From assembly GCA_905221615.1 (NCBI GenBank), contig CAJNDT010005334.1, positions 1 through 64,000 on the forward strand: a DNA stretch of 64,000 nt, in the 5' to 3' direction. This document shows positions 29,578-38,822 of this stretch, piece after piece. Source of the DNA: Symbiodinium sp. CCMP2592. Taxonomy: Eukaryota > Sar > Dinophyceae > Suessiales > Symbiodiniaceae. The stretch's first letter is position 1. Every line of letters begins with the position of its first letter. Below the pieces are notes generated by a model. It saw nothing but the letters and a program-made list of their open reading frames with translations. It was not told where the DNA came from and ran no database searches. The translations under genes were made by a program, and so were the position numbers.

Positions 29578-30110
29578 AGTATCTATAGTATATATAGGTC
29601 CAGCTTATAGCTATAGTTTTACAATGAGCAAAACCTTGAAACCCTAATACACCACAACCCTTAAACCTTATATGTAAACTACGAAGCCATGAACCCTAAA
29701 GCCTGCATAAGCCTTACACCTTTAGAAAATTTAAAACCTTCAACCCCATACACCTTGAACTCTGGACCCCACCGGCTTTTGTTTTGTAGTTCTAACTGTT
29801 TATAGAGGGCTCTACTACATTTATTTTTATTATACCATATATGCATATCTAAAAACACTCTATAAATGCATTCCCATACAATATATATTATATATAATTG
29901 CTATACTATACGTATAATAATGATGACCACAACCCTTCGTGCACCCCAAACCTTAAACCCTGAACCTGTGCACCTATATATATATATATATATTATATAT
30001 ATATATAACCCCAAACCCCAAAGCCTCAAACGACGAAGCCCTGAACCCTAAAACCTTCAAGCCTCAAACCCTTAAGCTTGAACCCTAAACCCCTTCGGCT
30101 TGTCTTTTCT

Positions 30111-30682
30111 TCTGTGGGTGGAGCGAGGAGAACTACACGAAGTCCGAGGCGACCAACAAGAAGAAAACCCTGGGCAAAATCTTGCTTCAGGGGAAATTCA
30201 ATCTTAGCAATGAGCAGTTCGAAGCCGCACTCGAGAGTGGCGAGATCATCGCTGTCCGTTCCAAGAACGGACCCGATCGTTACATGTGGTCCGAGGATGT
30301 GCACAACTCCACTTCAGGGAAGGAGAAGAAGTTTTCCATGGGCTCCGATGCCAAAGCGAAGGATGGCGAGGCCAAGTTCTTCGAGAAGCAGTCCAAGGAT
30401 TGGAGGATTGGTTTGTTTGAGGAGAAGAGCGAGGGCAAAGCAAAGCCCCAGAGAGCTCTGACAAATGACTCAGAGCAGCTCGCAATCTGCGATGGTACCG
30501 TGGCCGCCAGCAGGAACATGACGGAGAAGCTGTGGAAGGCAGCAGATGGGCAGCTTACAAAGGCGATCGCGGCCTACAATAAGATCCTTGTCGAGGGCAG
30601 AAAGTTGGTTGCTTCCGTGGATGAGAAGCAGGACAAGGACATGTACCAGAGTGTGCGACTTGGACTGGTTTTGTATTCCTGA
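30111..30682 (+). CDS. Exon of the same charged protein family
   Basis: The frame WSEENYTKSEATNKKKTLGK, ILLQGKFNLSNEQFEAALES, GEIIAVRSKNGPDRYMWSED, then RALTNDSEQLAICDG and NKILVEGRKLVASVDEKQDK ends at 30680-30682. A donor at QS-GTGCGACT (about 30650) is likely, leading to the next exon at 30939. The helix-rich GKFNLSNEQFEAALESGEI region looks like a conserved repeat-family domain of dinoflagellates (my recollection). Telomere-like repeat precedes it. Confidence 0.55.
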
Positions 30683-30714
30683 AACAACCTTGCCAAAAGC
30701 TTCAACTTTTTTAT

Positions 30715-30870
30715 CCTCGCAAGTAAAGTCACCAATTTAACTCGTAAGTAAATACATGGAGGCTTCAACCTTTGTCTTCGCAAGTAAAGCACAAACTTTA
30801 ACTCGTAAAAGTAGTCTCTTCAACAACAGTCGCATGTAACCAAAGTGTTGTGCTTTCTCTCGCAAGTAAA
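30715..30870. repeat. TCGCAAGTAAA words (inverse of TTTACTTGCGA)
   Basis: At least five phrases such as CTCGCAAGTAAAGTC, CTCGTAAGTAAATAC, TTCGCAAGTAAAGC and CTCGCAAGTAAACC in the intron between 30682 and 30939. The same word occurs in the opposite orientation in the left part of the insert. Confidence 0.8.
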
Positions 30871-30938
30871 CCCAGTGCCCGAACACCGAAACCTGTGTGA
30901 GACCCCACAGCTGTAAGGAAGAGCATCGTCCAACAAGC

Positions 30939-31132
30939 AACAAAATCGAAGCAGGGACTTGAGCACCTTCTCTCGTGGCACGAGTACGAGGATGAGAATG
31001 AGGACGGGCCGATCACGATCTCATCATATTCCAAGACCATGAGAGAGTCCGGGCGAGTAGCAACTCATCTCGAAGAACAAATGGCAGCCGTGAAAGCCAA
31101 GTTGACTGTCCGAGCCAAAAAAGGATGCTAGA
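30939..31132 (+). CDS. Terminal exon, 64 aa
   Basis: The frame ATKSKQGLEHLLSWHEYEDE, NEDGPITISSYSKTMRESGR, VATHLEEQMAAVKAKL and VRAKKGC stops at about 31130. It is clearly protein-like and in the same style as the 30111 exon, so I take it as that gene's last exon. Confidence 0.5.
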
Positions 31133-31149
31133 CAGATTTTGAATGTGTG

Positions 31150-31830
31150 CAGTTCCGGAGCTGTCGCCTCTATGTGGTGCAAACGGCGATTCTGAGTTTT
31201 GGCGATGAGAGAAAAAAGCAACGGCGATGATGAGAGCTTGAGATTTGGCGCTTTTCTGGTGATTTTTACATGTGAGCAACGACGTGTATAACTATAACCT
31301 TTTGAATCATGTTGGGGTGTTGGTCTTCGTGACTTTCAGCTTCAATTTTAGAGTATATATAACACCGATGGTGTTGTTGTAGCCTGCTTTGCATGTGTGA
31401 GTGCACACATGTGTAAAGCTATACCTCCGAACCTCAAGCATTGAATCAACCATGAAAGTCCATACCTCCAAAACCCTGTGAAGCTCACAACACAACCTTC
31501 GTAACCCCAAACCCTGAACCCTCTATAAACCCTTAAATCCTGAACCTTATATATAAACCCTCACAAGATTTGTTTCGTCCAGATTGAGGGGCAGTGGACC
31601 GTGTGGTTTAGGGGGTTTGGGTTTTGCGGGGTTGGGGCAAAAGCTTTCTGTTGTTGTTTGTATAGTATATTTGGTGCCCACACATATATGTATAACTTGC
31701 TCACAAGCCTCAGCCTCAATGCTCGGTGTGTCTGACCATGTGTGTCCCGTCCTTATAAAATGTTTTATGGCTATAGCGAACAAACCACTGTATGAAATAA
31801 GGCACAAAAGTTCAGCTGGCAACAAACACC
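31150..31830. other. No gene; AT-rich, telomere-like repeats
   Basis: TTTTACATGTGAGCAACG near 31263 is another member of the TTACNTGCGAG word family. Degenerate CCCTAAA units lie at 31500-31560. Nothing coding is supported. Confidence 0.5.
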
Positions 31831-31882
31831 AACTTTGCATAAAGGTGCTGTTCTGTTTATTTATATATGGAGAGAAGGTACC

Positions 31883-34168
31883 ATGGAGGATGCAGGGCCC
31901 GAGCGAAAGCGACGAAAGGGTGGGGTCCAACAGAGATTGGGCCAGGCGGTGAGTGAGAAGTCCACCTCAAGTTCTTTGCACGATTTGCTGATGACGTATT
32001 TGGCACAAGGCCTCCTGTCGGCCTCTATGATTCATGCAATTGCAGTTGCAGCGGCTGCCGATATTAGAAATGCAAGGGACGGGAAAATTCTTCCTGATTT
32101 GGACAGGCTCAGCAAGGTGAAGCATGGAAAAAATTTGCAATCTTCTATTGACAACCACTTGGCCCAGCAGTCCAATCTTCCGATGCCGACAGAATTTAAT
32201 ATCCCCTTAGCAGGACAAGTCGAAGGCACGGCGACTTCCATGATATTGCTTCCGCACGAGATTATGCACCACCTTTGGAAGACGACGACTGGATGGATTA
32301 CTTCTGTGTTGCCTGATGCGGAGGCTTTGCCTCGGTTTTGGAGATCGTTCAATGGACACCCTTGCATGTCAAATCATGCGGTAAAATCGCGAGCTAATTG
32401 GATGCAAAGGGCTATTCCCCTTTGCATACACGGCGACGAAGTTCCTGTTTTTGGAGTGGGCAAGATATGGGCTCGCAGTGTTTTGGCTTTTTCATGGGTA
32501 TCGCTGATGGCCACAGCGGCCGGCCGATCTGCTGCCGATTGCAACCTCTACATTTGGGGCGTTTTTGAGAAGTTCATTATTCCGGCTGGCGGCGAGGGGG
32601 CTGGGACAATGGAAACTTTTTGGCAAGTGATGTATTGGTCTTTCAACATTCTTTACACCGGTAAATGGCCTGCTCGGGATTGGCAAGGCAAGAAGCAGCC
32701 TGGTGTGTTGTTGTATATGTACACATGTGCCAGAAATCTGGAAACCCTTACATTTTAGGACCCTGTGGGAACCCTATAAGCTGTAAGCCTTTTTGTCTTT
32801 CTTGATTTTTTATGATGTGGGTCCTGTTTTAGATATGTGACTATATACATACACACCCTATGTATGAGAGCCCTGTTCTCAAATCCAACCCTAACCCAAC
32901 AGCTTCCTTGATGGTGATGATATATATATATATATACACAGTATATAATATCGTATAAACATATATAAGCCACAAAACCACGGACCCGTGGAATCCCAAA
33001 GCAGCACGAACCGGATGTGAGAAAAATCACCACACAGTATACGTAAAAAACCCTCTCACCACATGTAGATATATATATGTAGATATATATGAACCTGTCT
33101 CACAAGTAAGAAAATGTTTGTTACACGGCACAGAGGTATGGGGCCAGTACAAAGGAGGGCGAACGAGCGGGAACCGACCTATGCGGAGGATATTATGGTG
33201 TCCTGGTTCAAATGGCTGGCGACTTGGATTATTATGCGAAATGGCTGGAGGTTCCACGATGGAGCAATCACAGCAAACCTTGTGCTCTTTGTCGGGCCGC
33301 CTTCAAAGGACCACTAACATGGATGGACAATCGTGCAAATTCGCCGTGGCAAGCCTCGTGCCTCACCACCACCAACTGGAGATCCCACTGGAATCCATCA
33401 TGCCAGCTGTATTCTTTACCTGGCTTTTCGGGACTTTGTATCACGATGGACTATATGCATTGTATGTTTTTGGGGTGGATACAGTTTTTTTATGGCTCCG
33501 TGCTCAGCATCGTGGTCCACGATTGTTTGGGTGGGAGTATCTTGGCGAATTTGAAATACTGCGACTCCTTCATCAAGAAGTACCAGCGAGACAACGAAAC
33601 CAGATACACATTCCGCCAGCGACTTCTGAAACTTACAATGATACAACCAAAAAAAGGATTCCCCAAGATGAGAGGAAGAGCTTCCGATATTCAATCTTTG
33701 GACAGTGCAATTCTTGCTCTATTCGAAGAGCAAATGGACGAGGGTATCTATCAACACAAGCAAATCCGGCTCTTTTTGCGGTTGAACCTGCAGCTGGCTG
33801 AAATATTGGAAGCTTATGGGCCACGGTACGGCTTCTTGGCTTTACCTGAGGAGCAAGCAAACCTGGCTTTCAAGCTCGGTTGCCAAATGGCACAGCTCCA
33901 CAGCAGCCTGCAAGCCCACTACAAAGGGACGGGGGAGAAGCTCTTCAATCTCACAAGTAAGACCCACTTCGTTTTGCATAGTCTCCTACTCAGCAGTTTT
34001 ATTCATCCGTCGATGGTCTGGTGCTACAAGGGAGAGACGACGATGCATCGCCTGCAGATTCTATGGAAGAGTTGTTTGGCAGGGGTGAAGCACTGGCATG
34101 CTTCCAAAAAGGCTGCCCTCAAAGAGAGGCACCTTTTGTTTCTGCGGGGCAAAGTTGGGCGATCGTGA
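31883..34168 (+). CDS. Transposase-like protein next to the right end of the insert (two exons)
   Basis: Exon 1 starts at ATG 31883 (ACCATGG) and runs MEDAGPERKRRKGG... through AIPLCIHGDEVPVFGVGKIW to about 32693 (KKQPG, then GTGTG). Exon 2, from about 33131, reads VLVQMAGDLDYYAKWLEVPR, a Cys pair CALCRA, GPLTWMDNRANSPW, then TMDYMHCMFLGW and MVWCYKGETTMHRLQILWK, ending LLFLRGKVGRS at 34168. HGDEVP and MDYMH supply two acidic positions in the spacing style of DDE/D transposases, such as those of CACTA-like elements. I recall this as a very abundant dinoflagellate ORF family. The position, 430 bp from the right terminal repeat, supports it being the insert's own transposase. The third acidic residue is not assigned. 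Confidence 0.55.
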
Positions 34169-34199
34169 GAGCTTCTTTCTTTTCTGTCGCGAAAAAAAA

Positions 34200-34598
34200 G
34201 AGTGTCTCTCTGCTATATGTGGTGCTCCTGGTCTTTTGTTTGGGCTTTTGAATCACAGTTGTCGTATATACTGGTGTGGATCTTATAAGCAATCTGCATG
34301 GATTCTCTTTGGTTAGTTTATGGCTTTGGGCCTGCGAATTTTCGGAAAAGTCCTTACTTCTGCTGTGGATCCTTTACATGTGGTGTCTGCGATTGCAGAG
34401 CAAAACAAACTCATGCCGGTGATTTTTTTAAATCCTTTACATGTGGTGTCTAAGTTTGCAGCCGCAAATATGAGTTCCATGTTTGTGTTTGCATAATGTT
34501 TTTATGTGTTTTGTCATGTTTTTAGCTCACCAGAAAATTTACGTAAATTTGGTCATTTTACACTAAATCCTTCGTTTACAGTAAATCAAGCCAAAGTG
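34200..34598. other. Right subterminal zone of the insert
   Basis: TTTACATGTGGTGTCT occurs twice (about 34373 and 34435). TTTACGTAAA (34537), TTTACACT and GTGTAAAA follow up to the terminal repeat, mirroring the left end. Confidence 0.75.
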
Positions 34599-34626
34599 TA
34601 AAATTAGGTAAACAGCAGACTCAGGG
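34599..34626 (-). repeat. Right terminal inverted repeat of the 20-kb insert
   Basis: Inverted partner of 14667-14694, with two mismatches (GT in place of CC at positions 7-8 of the repeat). Confidence 0.85.
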
Positions 34627-35169
34627 TGAGGCGATCTCGGCATCCCGACTGACGCACTGCGACGGTGGGATGTAACGAACGATGCCGTCCTGCAGCATGA
34701 GCGCGGCTTTGTCCACGAGGCTGTGCGCGGGGTCGTAGTCACCTTCGATGACGACGCCCCGGAGGCGCGCGACTTGCGCGGCCCGGCGCTCCTCGCGCTC
34801 GTGCATGGGCAGGCTCTTGGGGGTGACGCTGTCACCCTCTACCCTCATCTTCAGATCCTGGATACTGAAGGTCAGGCTTTCGAAGGCCAGGCGCCGCGCT
34901 GCGGCCTTAGTGCCCAAAGACGGCTCTGTCGCCTTGAAGACCTTCTTGAGAAGTTCTTCAAACTTCGCATCGCTGATGCGGTCGGGTTGGTCAGCGACGC
35001 TGTACGCTAACGTGCCGAAGGTGCGGATGTCTGCCGCAAAGAGCTTCGCCGACTCGGCGTCTCCTAGGAGTTGTTGAGCTCTGCTCGAGAATTCCGCGAC
35101 ACTGTCGACGAGGTTCGCCATCGTCCTGCAGGGCAAGCGAAGATGAAAAAGAGAGAGAGACAGAGACAC
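34621..35169 (-). CDS. N-terminal half of Gag-like protein, interrupted
   Basis: The likely start is the Met at 35121 (MANLVDSVAEFSSRAQQLL); the upstream 16 residues are leader-like. A helical region (SDAKFEELLKKVFKATEPSL), AFESLTFSIQDLKMRV, and LPMHEREERRAAQVARLRGV lead to IVRYIPPSQCVSRDAEIASP, where the frame meets the insert's terminal repeat and stops. The natural continuation (RRDKDFLSLESGEI) is at 14664, 20 kb away. The YIPPSQCVSR... style is one I recall as common in dinoflagellate retroelement Gag-like proteins. Only an unoccupied copy would give the full protein. Confidence 0.7.
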   Translation of the reverse strand: MSLSLSLFHLRLPCRTMANLVDSVAEFSSRAQQLLGDAESAKLFAADIRTFGTLAYSVADQPDRISDAKFEELLKKVFKATEPSLGTKAAARRLAFESLTFSIQDLKMRVEGDSVTPKSLPMHEREERRAAQVARLRGVVIEGDYDPAHSLVDKAALMLQDGIVRYIPPSQCVSRDAEIASP

Positions 35170-35225
35170 TGTGCAGACTGCAGGACCCTACTAGGACAGA
35201 CAGGCTCATGCTTTCGCTCTCTTTT

Positions 35226-37172
35226 TCACTCTGCATCGAAAGACTTGCTGCTCCAGCAAGTCTTGCAGTGCGGTCGGCCTGGTGCGAGGTTGCGAACTTC
35301 GCAGCTCATATACTTTTCATTCAAGCAGCGACCGCAAAGAAGCCTCTTGGCGTTCTCGCCGCGGCTCGCGTGCAGCTTGCCACTGGCAAGATGACACCAC
35401 GAAGAGGCCCATTCTGGGAGAGTGCACTGCACCTCCCTTTTAAGGCGAGGGTTCTCCTCGACCTCGGGCTCGGCGACGAACTCGTCTTCTCTATCAGTGT
35501 CACTGGCACTGTCTTCCGTGTCGCTGAGCTCCTGTTGTTGCGAGACCTTTAGGGCTTCCACCCCCACTGGGGGTGCTGAGCCCGAGGAGGTGTTCCTGTG
35601 AGAGGCCTTGCTAAGGTTCTCTCGCCTCAGGTTAAGCTGACTGCTAGGCAGCGCGAACTGTTTCCCAAGGGGCTGGTCGGGAAGAAAGTCGCCATCTCTG
35701 ATGGCGATAAGAACCTCTTCCAGAGCCCGCGCTGCTGGAATGAGCACGTGGCGGCTGTACGTCTCAGTGCTCCGAGCACTGTCGTGCACATGGTGGGCGA
35801 GGAGTCTGCGCAGGTCCAGGTTGACGCCGGCTTGCGAGGCCCAGGTGAGGCACGTCGCCTTGAGACTGTGACTGCTGAGGCGCTCTGCGCCTTCGCATCG
35901 AGCGTTGGACAGCGCGCTGCGTAGCCAGGAGGTTATTTCTTGAGAATTCATCGGGCGATCGGCTAGATCACCATCTGATGTGAAGGCAGGGATCACTGAC
36001 CCGAGCGGGATTTCTCCGCTGGAGCTGAGACCCAGTTTTTCTCGATTTGCGAGCCACTGGCTCACCCACGACTCTTCGAAGAAAATCACCGGGGCTACCA
36101 GCGGTAGCAGCAGGCGGCTTCTAGCCCCGACGGCGGTTTTCGCCTTCTGCACGCTCGCCTGCATCCACACTGTGGCGCAGGGGTCCTCTGGGAGCTCGAC
36201 GGAGAAAGAGACAACTCGAGCCGTGTCGCTGGCGCGGGCGCATGCAAAGAGCATGAACAACAAGCCCCCAGACACGACACTGTCGTACATGGAGCCAGAC
36301 AGCGCGATGCGCTCTAGAGTGGCCACCTCTGAGGCCTTAAGGGCAGGGGCCCGTCTCGGCGGAGGCGCGCTGGCTTCCGTGCTTTTACAAAGGCCCACGA
36401 TACGGGAGCTGGTCACCTCCGACTCGAAGGACAGACCGAAGACTCCCGAGCACCAATTCAGGCTCTGAATCAAGCTAGAGGGGCTGCTAGCCCCTTTTCC
36501 ATTGCGCATCATCCACTGGATGTAGCGCCAAGTGGCGCGCTCAGACACTGGGAAGGGCACCACCACTGGAGATTGCGTGTTTGCCCACTGGACAAAATTG
36601 CTGAGAGAGTTGAGGCGGCGTACGACTGTGTTGGTAGCCTTGTAGCTGAGCGCTGCCTCAATGCTGAAGTCGAGTTCGTCAAGGTCGACGCGACCAACCT
36701 CGTCGGCACACTGTGAGACGATCTCGAAGGCGTCTGGCCCTGCTTTTACTAACGCCGTGAGTTTGAAAACCGCGCTGTCGCGGCGGTCGCCTTCGTACGC
36801 TGTACGACGGGAGCACACCTTAAGTGCGAAAGCCATCTCTTCCGCTACTAGCGGCTGGATGCTAGCGGAAGCTTTCCGCTTGGGCATCAGGCTGGACTCG
36901 TGCAGCACTGGCACGGGACCCACAGAAGCGGGGCGTGTCACTGACAGCTCCCAGGGCCAGCTCGCATTATGCGCAAACCATGAGGCTGATTCCCACGGCT
37001 GACGAGCACCGGCTCTGCGTGGTATTGACGACCAGAGGTTACTAACCTGGTCGTTGAAGTCGCCCTCCGGGGCGCTGCCCCGCTGGGCAGCATCCTTGAC
37101 ACAAGGAAGAGGAGCACTGCTCAAGCCAACGGCTGTTGTAGAGGCAGCTTGCAAGGAAAGGGCTACCAGCAC
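35226..37172 (-). CDS. Tyrosine recombinase of the retroelement (648 aa)
   Basis: The N-terminal ~95 residues look poorly conserved; MPKRKASAS at residue 96 may be the functional start. A helical core-binding region (NTVVRRLNSLSNFVQWANTQ, ATWRYIQWMM) precedes the catalytic domain: Arg I at R313 (FACARASDTARV), H435 and K438 in SSHSLKATCL (Lys where HxxR is usual), H460/H461 in LLAHHV, and nucleophile Y472 in TETYSRH. The tail is acidic, then ends with Cys pairs (CGRCLNEKYMSCEV, CKTCW) that may bind zinc. It would integrate a circular DNA intermediate by strand exchange, as in DIRS/Ngaro-type elements. The frame is open despite about 20 NCT hairpins within it. Confidence 0.8.
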   Translation of the reverse strand: MLVALSLQAASTTAVGLSSAPLPCVKDAAQRGSAPEGDFNDQVSNLWSSIPRRAGARQPWESASWFAHNASWPWELSVTRPASVGPVPVLHESSLMPKRKASASIQPLVAEEMAFALKVCSRRTAYEGDRRDSAVFKLTALVKAGPDAFEIVSQCADEVGRVDLDELDFSIEAALSYKATNTVVRRLNSLSNFVQWANTQSPVVVPFPVSERATWRYIQWMMRNGKGASSPSSLIQSLNWCSGVFGLSFESEVTSSRIVGLCKSTEASAPPPRRAPALKASEVATLERIALSGSMYDSVVSGGLLFMLFACARASDTARVVSFSVELPEDPCATVWMQASVQKAKTAVGARSRLLLPLVAPVIFFEESWVSQWLANREKLGLSSSGEIPLGSVIPAFTSDGDLADRPMNSQEITSWLRSALSNARCEGAERLSSHSLKATCLTWASQAGVNLDLRRLLAHHVHDSARSTETYSRHVLIPAARALEEVLIAIRDGDFLPDQPLGKQFALPSSQLNLRRENLSKASHRNTSSGSAPPVGVEALKVSQQQELSDTEDSASDTDREDEFVAEPEVEENPRLKREVQCTLPEWASSWCHLASGKLHASRGENAKRLLCGRCLNEKYMSCEVRNLAPGRPHCKTCWSSKSFDAE

Positions 37173-37421
37173 ACATATACAAGCGCACTGACTCAGTAAG
37201 GCTCAACTCAAGCGACGCGCTGCGACCCGCACCCTCCCCGGGCAGTCCTGAGGGAGGAGAGGAGGGAGAGAGCACGCGCAACCTGCGGTGTTCTTTTTCC
37301 GACCTCGCGGTGCGAGTGTCTGGGCTGAGCCCGTTTGTGAAGGTGCGCTGCACCTGCCTTCTGCGATCCGCAGACAGGCCGGTGAGCAGCGGGAGGCTCT
37401 TGTGGCCGGACTGTGCCGGCA

Positions 37422-38420
37422 CTACTGTGCTCTGCACCTGTGTGAAACGGGCGCAGACGAAAAGGGCACTGGCCCTTCAACACTGTTCGGAGGGCGCTGG
37501 GGCACGCCGCTGGCGTCTCTACCAGCCACGGTAGTTCCAGCGCCGGTCGTGGTCCCAAGACCAGCGACCACGGGACCACTGGTCCCGGTCCTCGTCGTCA
37601 CGGCGGGACCGCTGGTCCTTGCCTTTGCCCTTGCCCTTGCCGTCTCTGCGGCGGGCCTCCCGTTCGCGGGAGCTTCGGCTGCCTCGCGCTCCAAGGTCAA
37701 CCGAAGGGACTCGGGCGGCCCCCTAGTAGGGCGGCGATCGCCCGTGTACTCGAGCTTGCCGTCTGTCCGCGGGACAGTGCCTGGGCAGGAGCAGCGTGTG
37801 CAATGCATCACGCCGCATTCTGGACACTGCCAGGCCTTGCTGCGGCGATCGTGGGTAAATTGCCCCACCGCGCCACTGGCGCTGGGCTGTTCATAGGCAT
37901 GCACTGCTGCCTTGAAAGCGTGAAGCTCGCCGCATGCACTGCACACGAACTCTGAAGAGGGGTCGTTCCAGATGTTCATCTGCTCGTTGTCGCAGACTGA
38001 ACATGCAAAGACACGCTTCAGCTCCGCCTCTGGCGGCTGCTCCTCCTGATCATCTTGATCAGGGTGATCATCTGTTGCCGGGCCGCTGGCCCGGGTGCCG
38101 GCGACGGCAGCAGGGTTGTTGCGCGGGGCCTGCTGGCAGGGACGCGGGCGAGAGCTCTCCCCACGACGTGCCACTGGCGGTGGGGGGGGCCGCTTGAGAT
38201 GGCGCGGAGCGGCTGCCTTTGCGGGCGCCGCTGGCGCCTGGGTCCTCGCGGGAGCCGGCACTGCCGGGCTCGAGGACTTGCGAGCGACCTTGCCCTCAAG
38301 AGGAGGATGCCGCTGCGCTGGCGGCGGCGGGGAGTCGCTCTCTGACTCCGACTCTTCCGAGCGGGAGCCTCGGTCATCTTCAGTTGCATCCCGCCGCCCG
38401 CTGGGCTCCTCCACGTCCAT
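37422..38420 (-). CDS. ORF B: zinc-ribbon-like protein of the retroelement
   Basis: Starts MDVEEPSGRRDATEDDRGSR; an acidic and Pro-rich region precedes Cys groups FACSVCDNEQMNIW...FVCSACGELH and WQCPECGVMHCTRCSCPG, like two zinc ribbons. From about 37700 the sense frame changes: the adjacent register reads RREGRRRDGKGKGKGK-like basic sequence and RDQWSRGRWSWDHDRRWNYR, stopping near 37517. An 11-base hairpin CCCT-AGT-AGGG at 37721-37731 lies at the shift, so a hairpin gain or loss could have caused it. The upstream ORF at 38820-38530 probably belongs to the same polypeptide. Nucleic-acid binding is inferred. Confidence 0.55.
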   Translation of the reverse strand: MDVEEPSGRRDATEDDRGSRSEESESESDSPPPPAQRHPPLEGKVARKSSSPAVPAPARTQAPAAPAKAAAPRHLKRPPPPPVARRGESSRPRPCQQAPRNNPAAVAGTRASGPATDDHPDQDDQEEQPPEAELKRVFACSVCDNEQMNIWNDPSSEFVCSACGELHAFKAAVHAYEQPSASGAVGQFTHDRRSKAWQCPECGVMHCTRCSCPGTVPRTDGKLEYTGDRRPTRGPPESLRLTLEREAAEAPANGRPAAETARARAKARTSGPAVTTRTGTSGPVVAGLGTTTGAGTTVAGRDASGVPQRPPNSVEGPVPFSSAPVSHRCRAQ

Positions 38421-38529
38421 ATCGTCCGGCGCTGCCGGGGGAGCTGCGGTTCTTCCTTGATGCCAGACCCCGCTTCCTCAGCGGGACTGGTCGGAGAGCG
38501 GTGTTGCGAGGCCTGCGCTGCAGCCGTCG

Positions 38530-38820
38530 TCAGAGGCAAACTGGCCGCCGCGCTGCGGTGGCCGTCGGAAGAGGCTCGGTGTTGGCCGGCACCACTGGGG
38601 GCTCGTAGCCGAGCAAGAGTCGCTGCAGCGCGACTGCGTTGGCCTCTGTGCCGCCACTGGCGGGCTTCGTCCAACCAGCGAGTTCCGCTGCCTCTGCCGC
38701 ATTCACTACCACGTCCCCTATCTCTGATAGGGAGACGGCTGCTTCGTAGAGGGAGGCCCTCTGGGCCTCCGGCACTGCGCTGAGCGCCTGCAGCATCTGC
38801 TCATTTGTAGGGTTCGCCAT
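38530..38820 (-). CDS. N-terminal piece of ORF B (96 aa)
   Basis: Starts MANPTNEQMLQALSAVPEAQ, helical (ASLYEAAVSLSEIGDVVVNA, EAAELAGWTKPASGGTEANA). The end in Arg-rich sequence suggests a frame change before the 38420 start. The ATG overlaps an NCT hairpin (38816-38830). Confidence 0.5.
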   Translation of the reverse strand: MANPTNEQMLQALSAVPEAQRASLYEAAVSLSEIGDVVVNAAEAAELAGWTKPASGGTEANAVALQRLLLGYEPPVVPANTEPLPTATAARRPVCL

Positions 38821-38822
38821 CT

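Larger units (their letters stand above)
17685..31560. repeat. Scattered degenerate telomere-type repeats (CCCTAAA/TTTAGGG)
   Basis: Short runs of CCCTAAA-like units with insertions (AAACCCTATAAACCCC, AAACCCTTAAACCC) lie at about 17690-17790, 18720-18782, 19858-19912, 20895-20932, 23070-23130, 29636-29760, 30005-30095 and 31500-31560. TTTAGGG orientation appears at 18348-18365, 20130-20162 and 21597-21650. All lie inside the 20-kb insert except a brief ACCCTAAACCCTAAACC at 48296-48312. They mostly fall between predicted exons. Confidence 0.85.
14667..34626. mobile_element. ~20-kb insert with terminal inverted repeats and cargo genes
   Basis: The ends 14667-14694 and 34599-34626 are inverted copies matching at 26 of 28 bases; the inner 20 bases are identical (CTGCTGTTTACCTAATTTTA). 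The insert separates the two halves of the Gag-like protein. Both ends carry AT-rich subterminal words (TTTACGTAAA, TTTACACT/AGTGTAAA), as transposase-binding regions often do. A transposase-like gene (31883-34168) ends 430 bp from the right terminus. Inside are several + strand multi-exon genes, broken telomere-like repeats and a nested LINE. The target duplication is not resolved; a 4-bp TGAG is possible. A DNA transposon is my inference. Confidence 0.7.
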
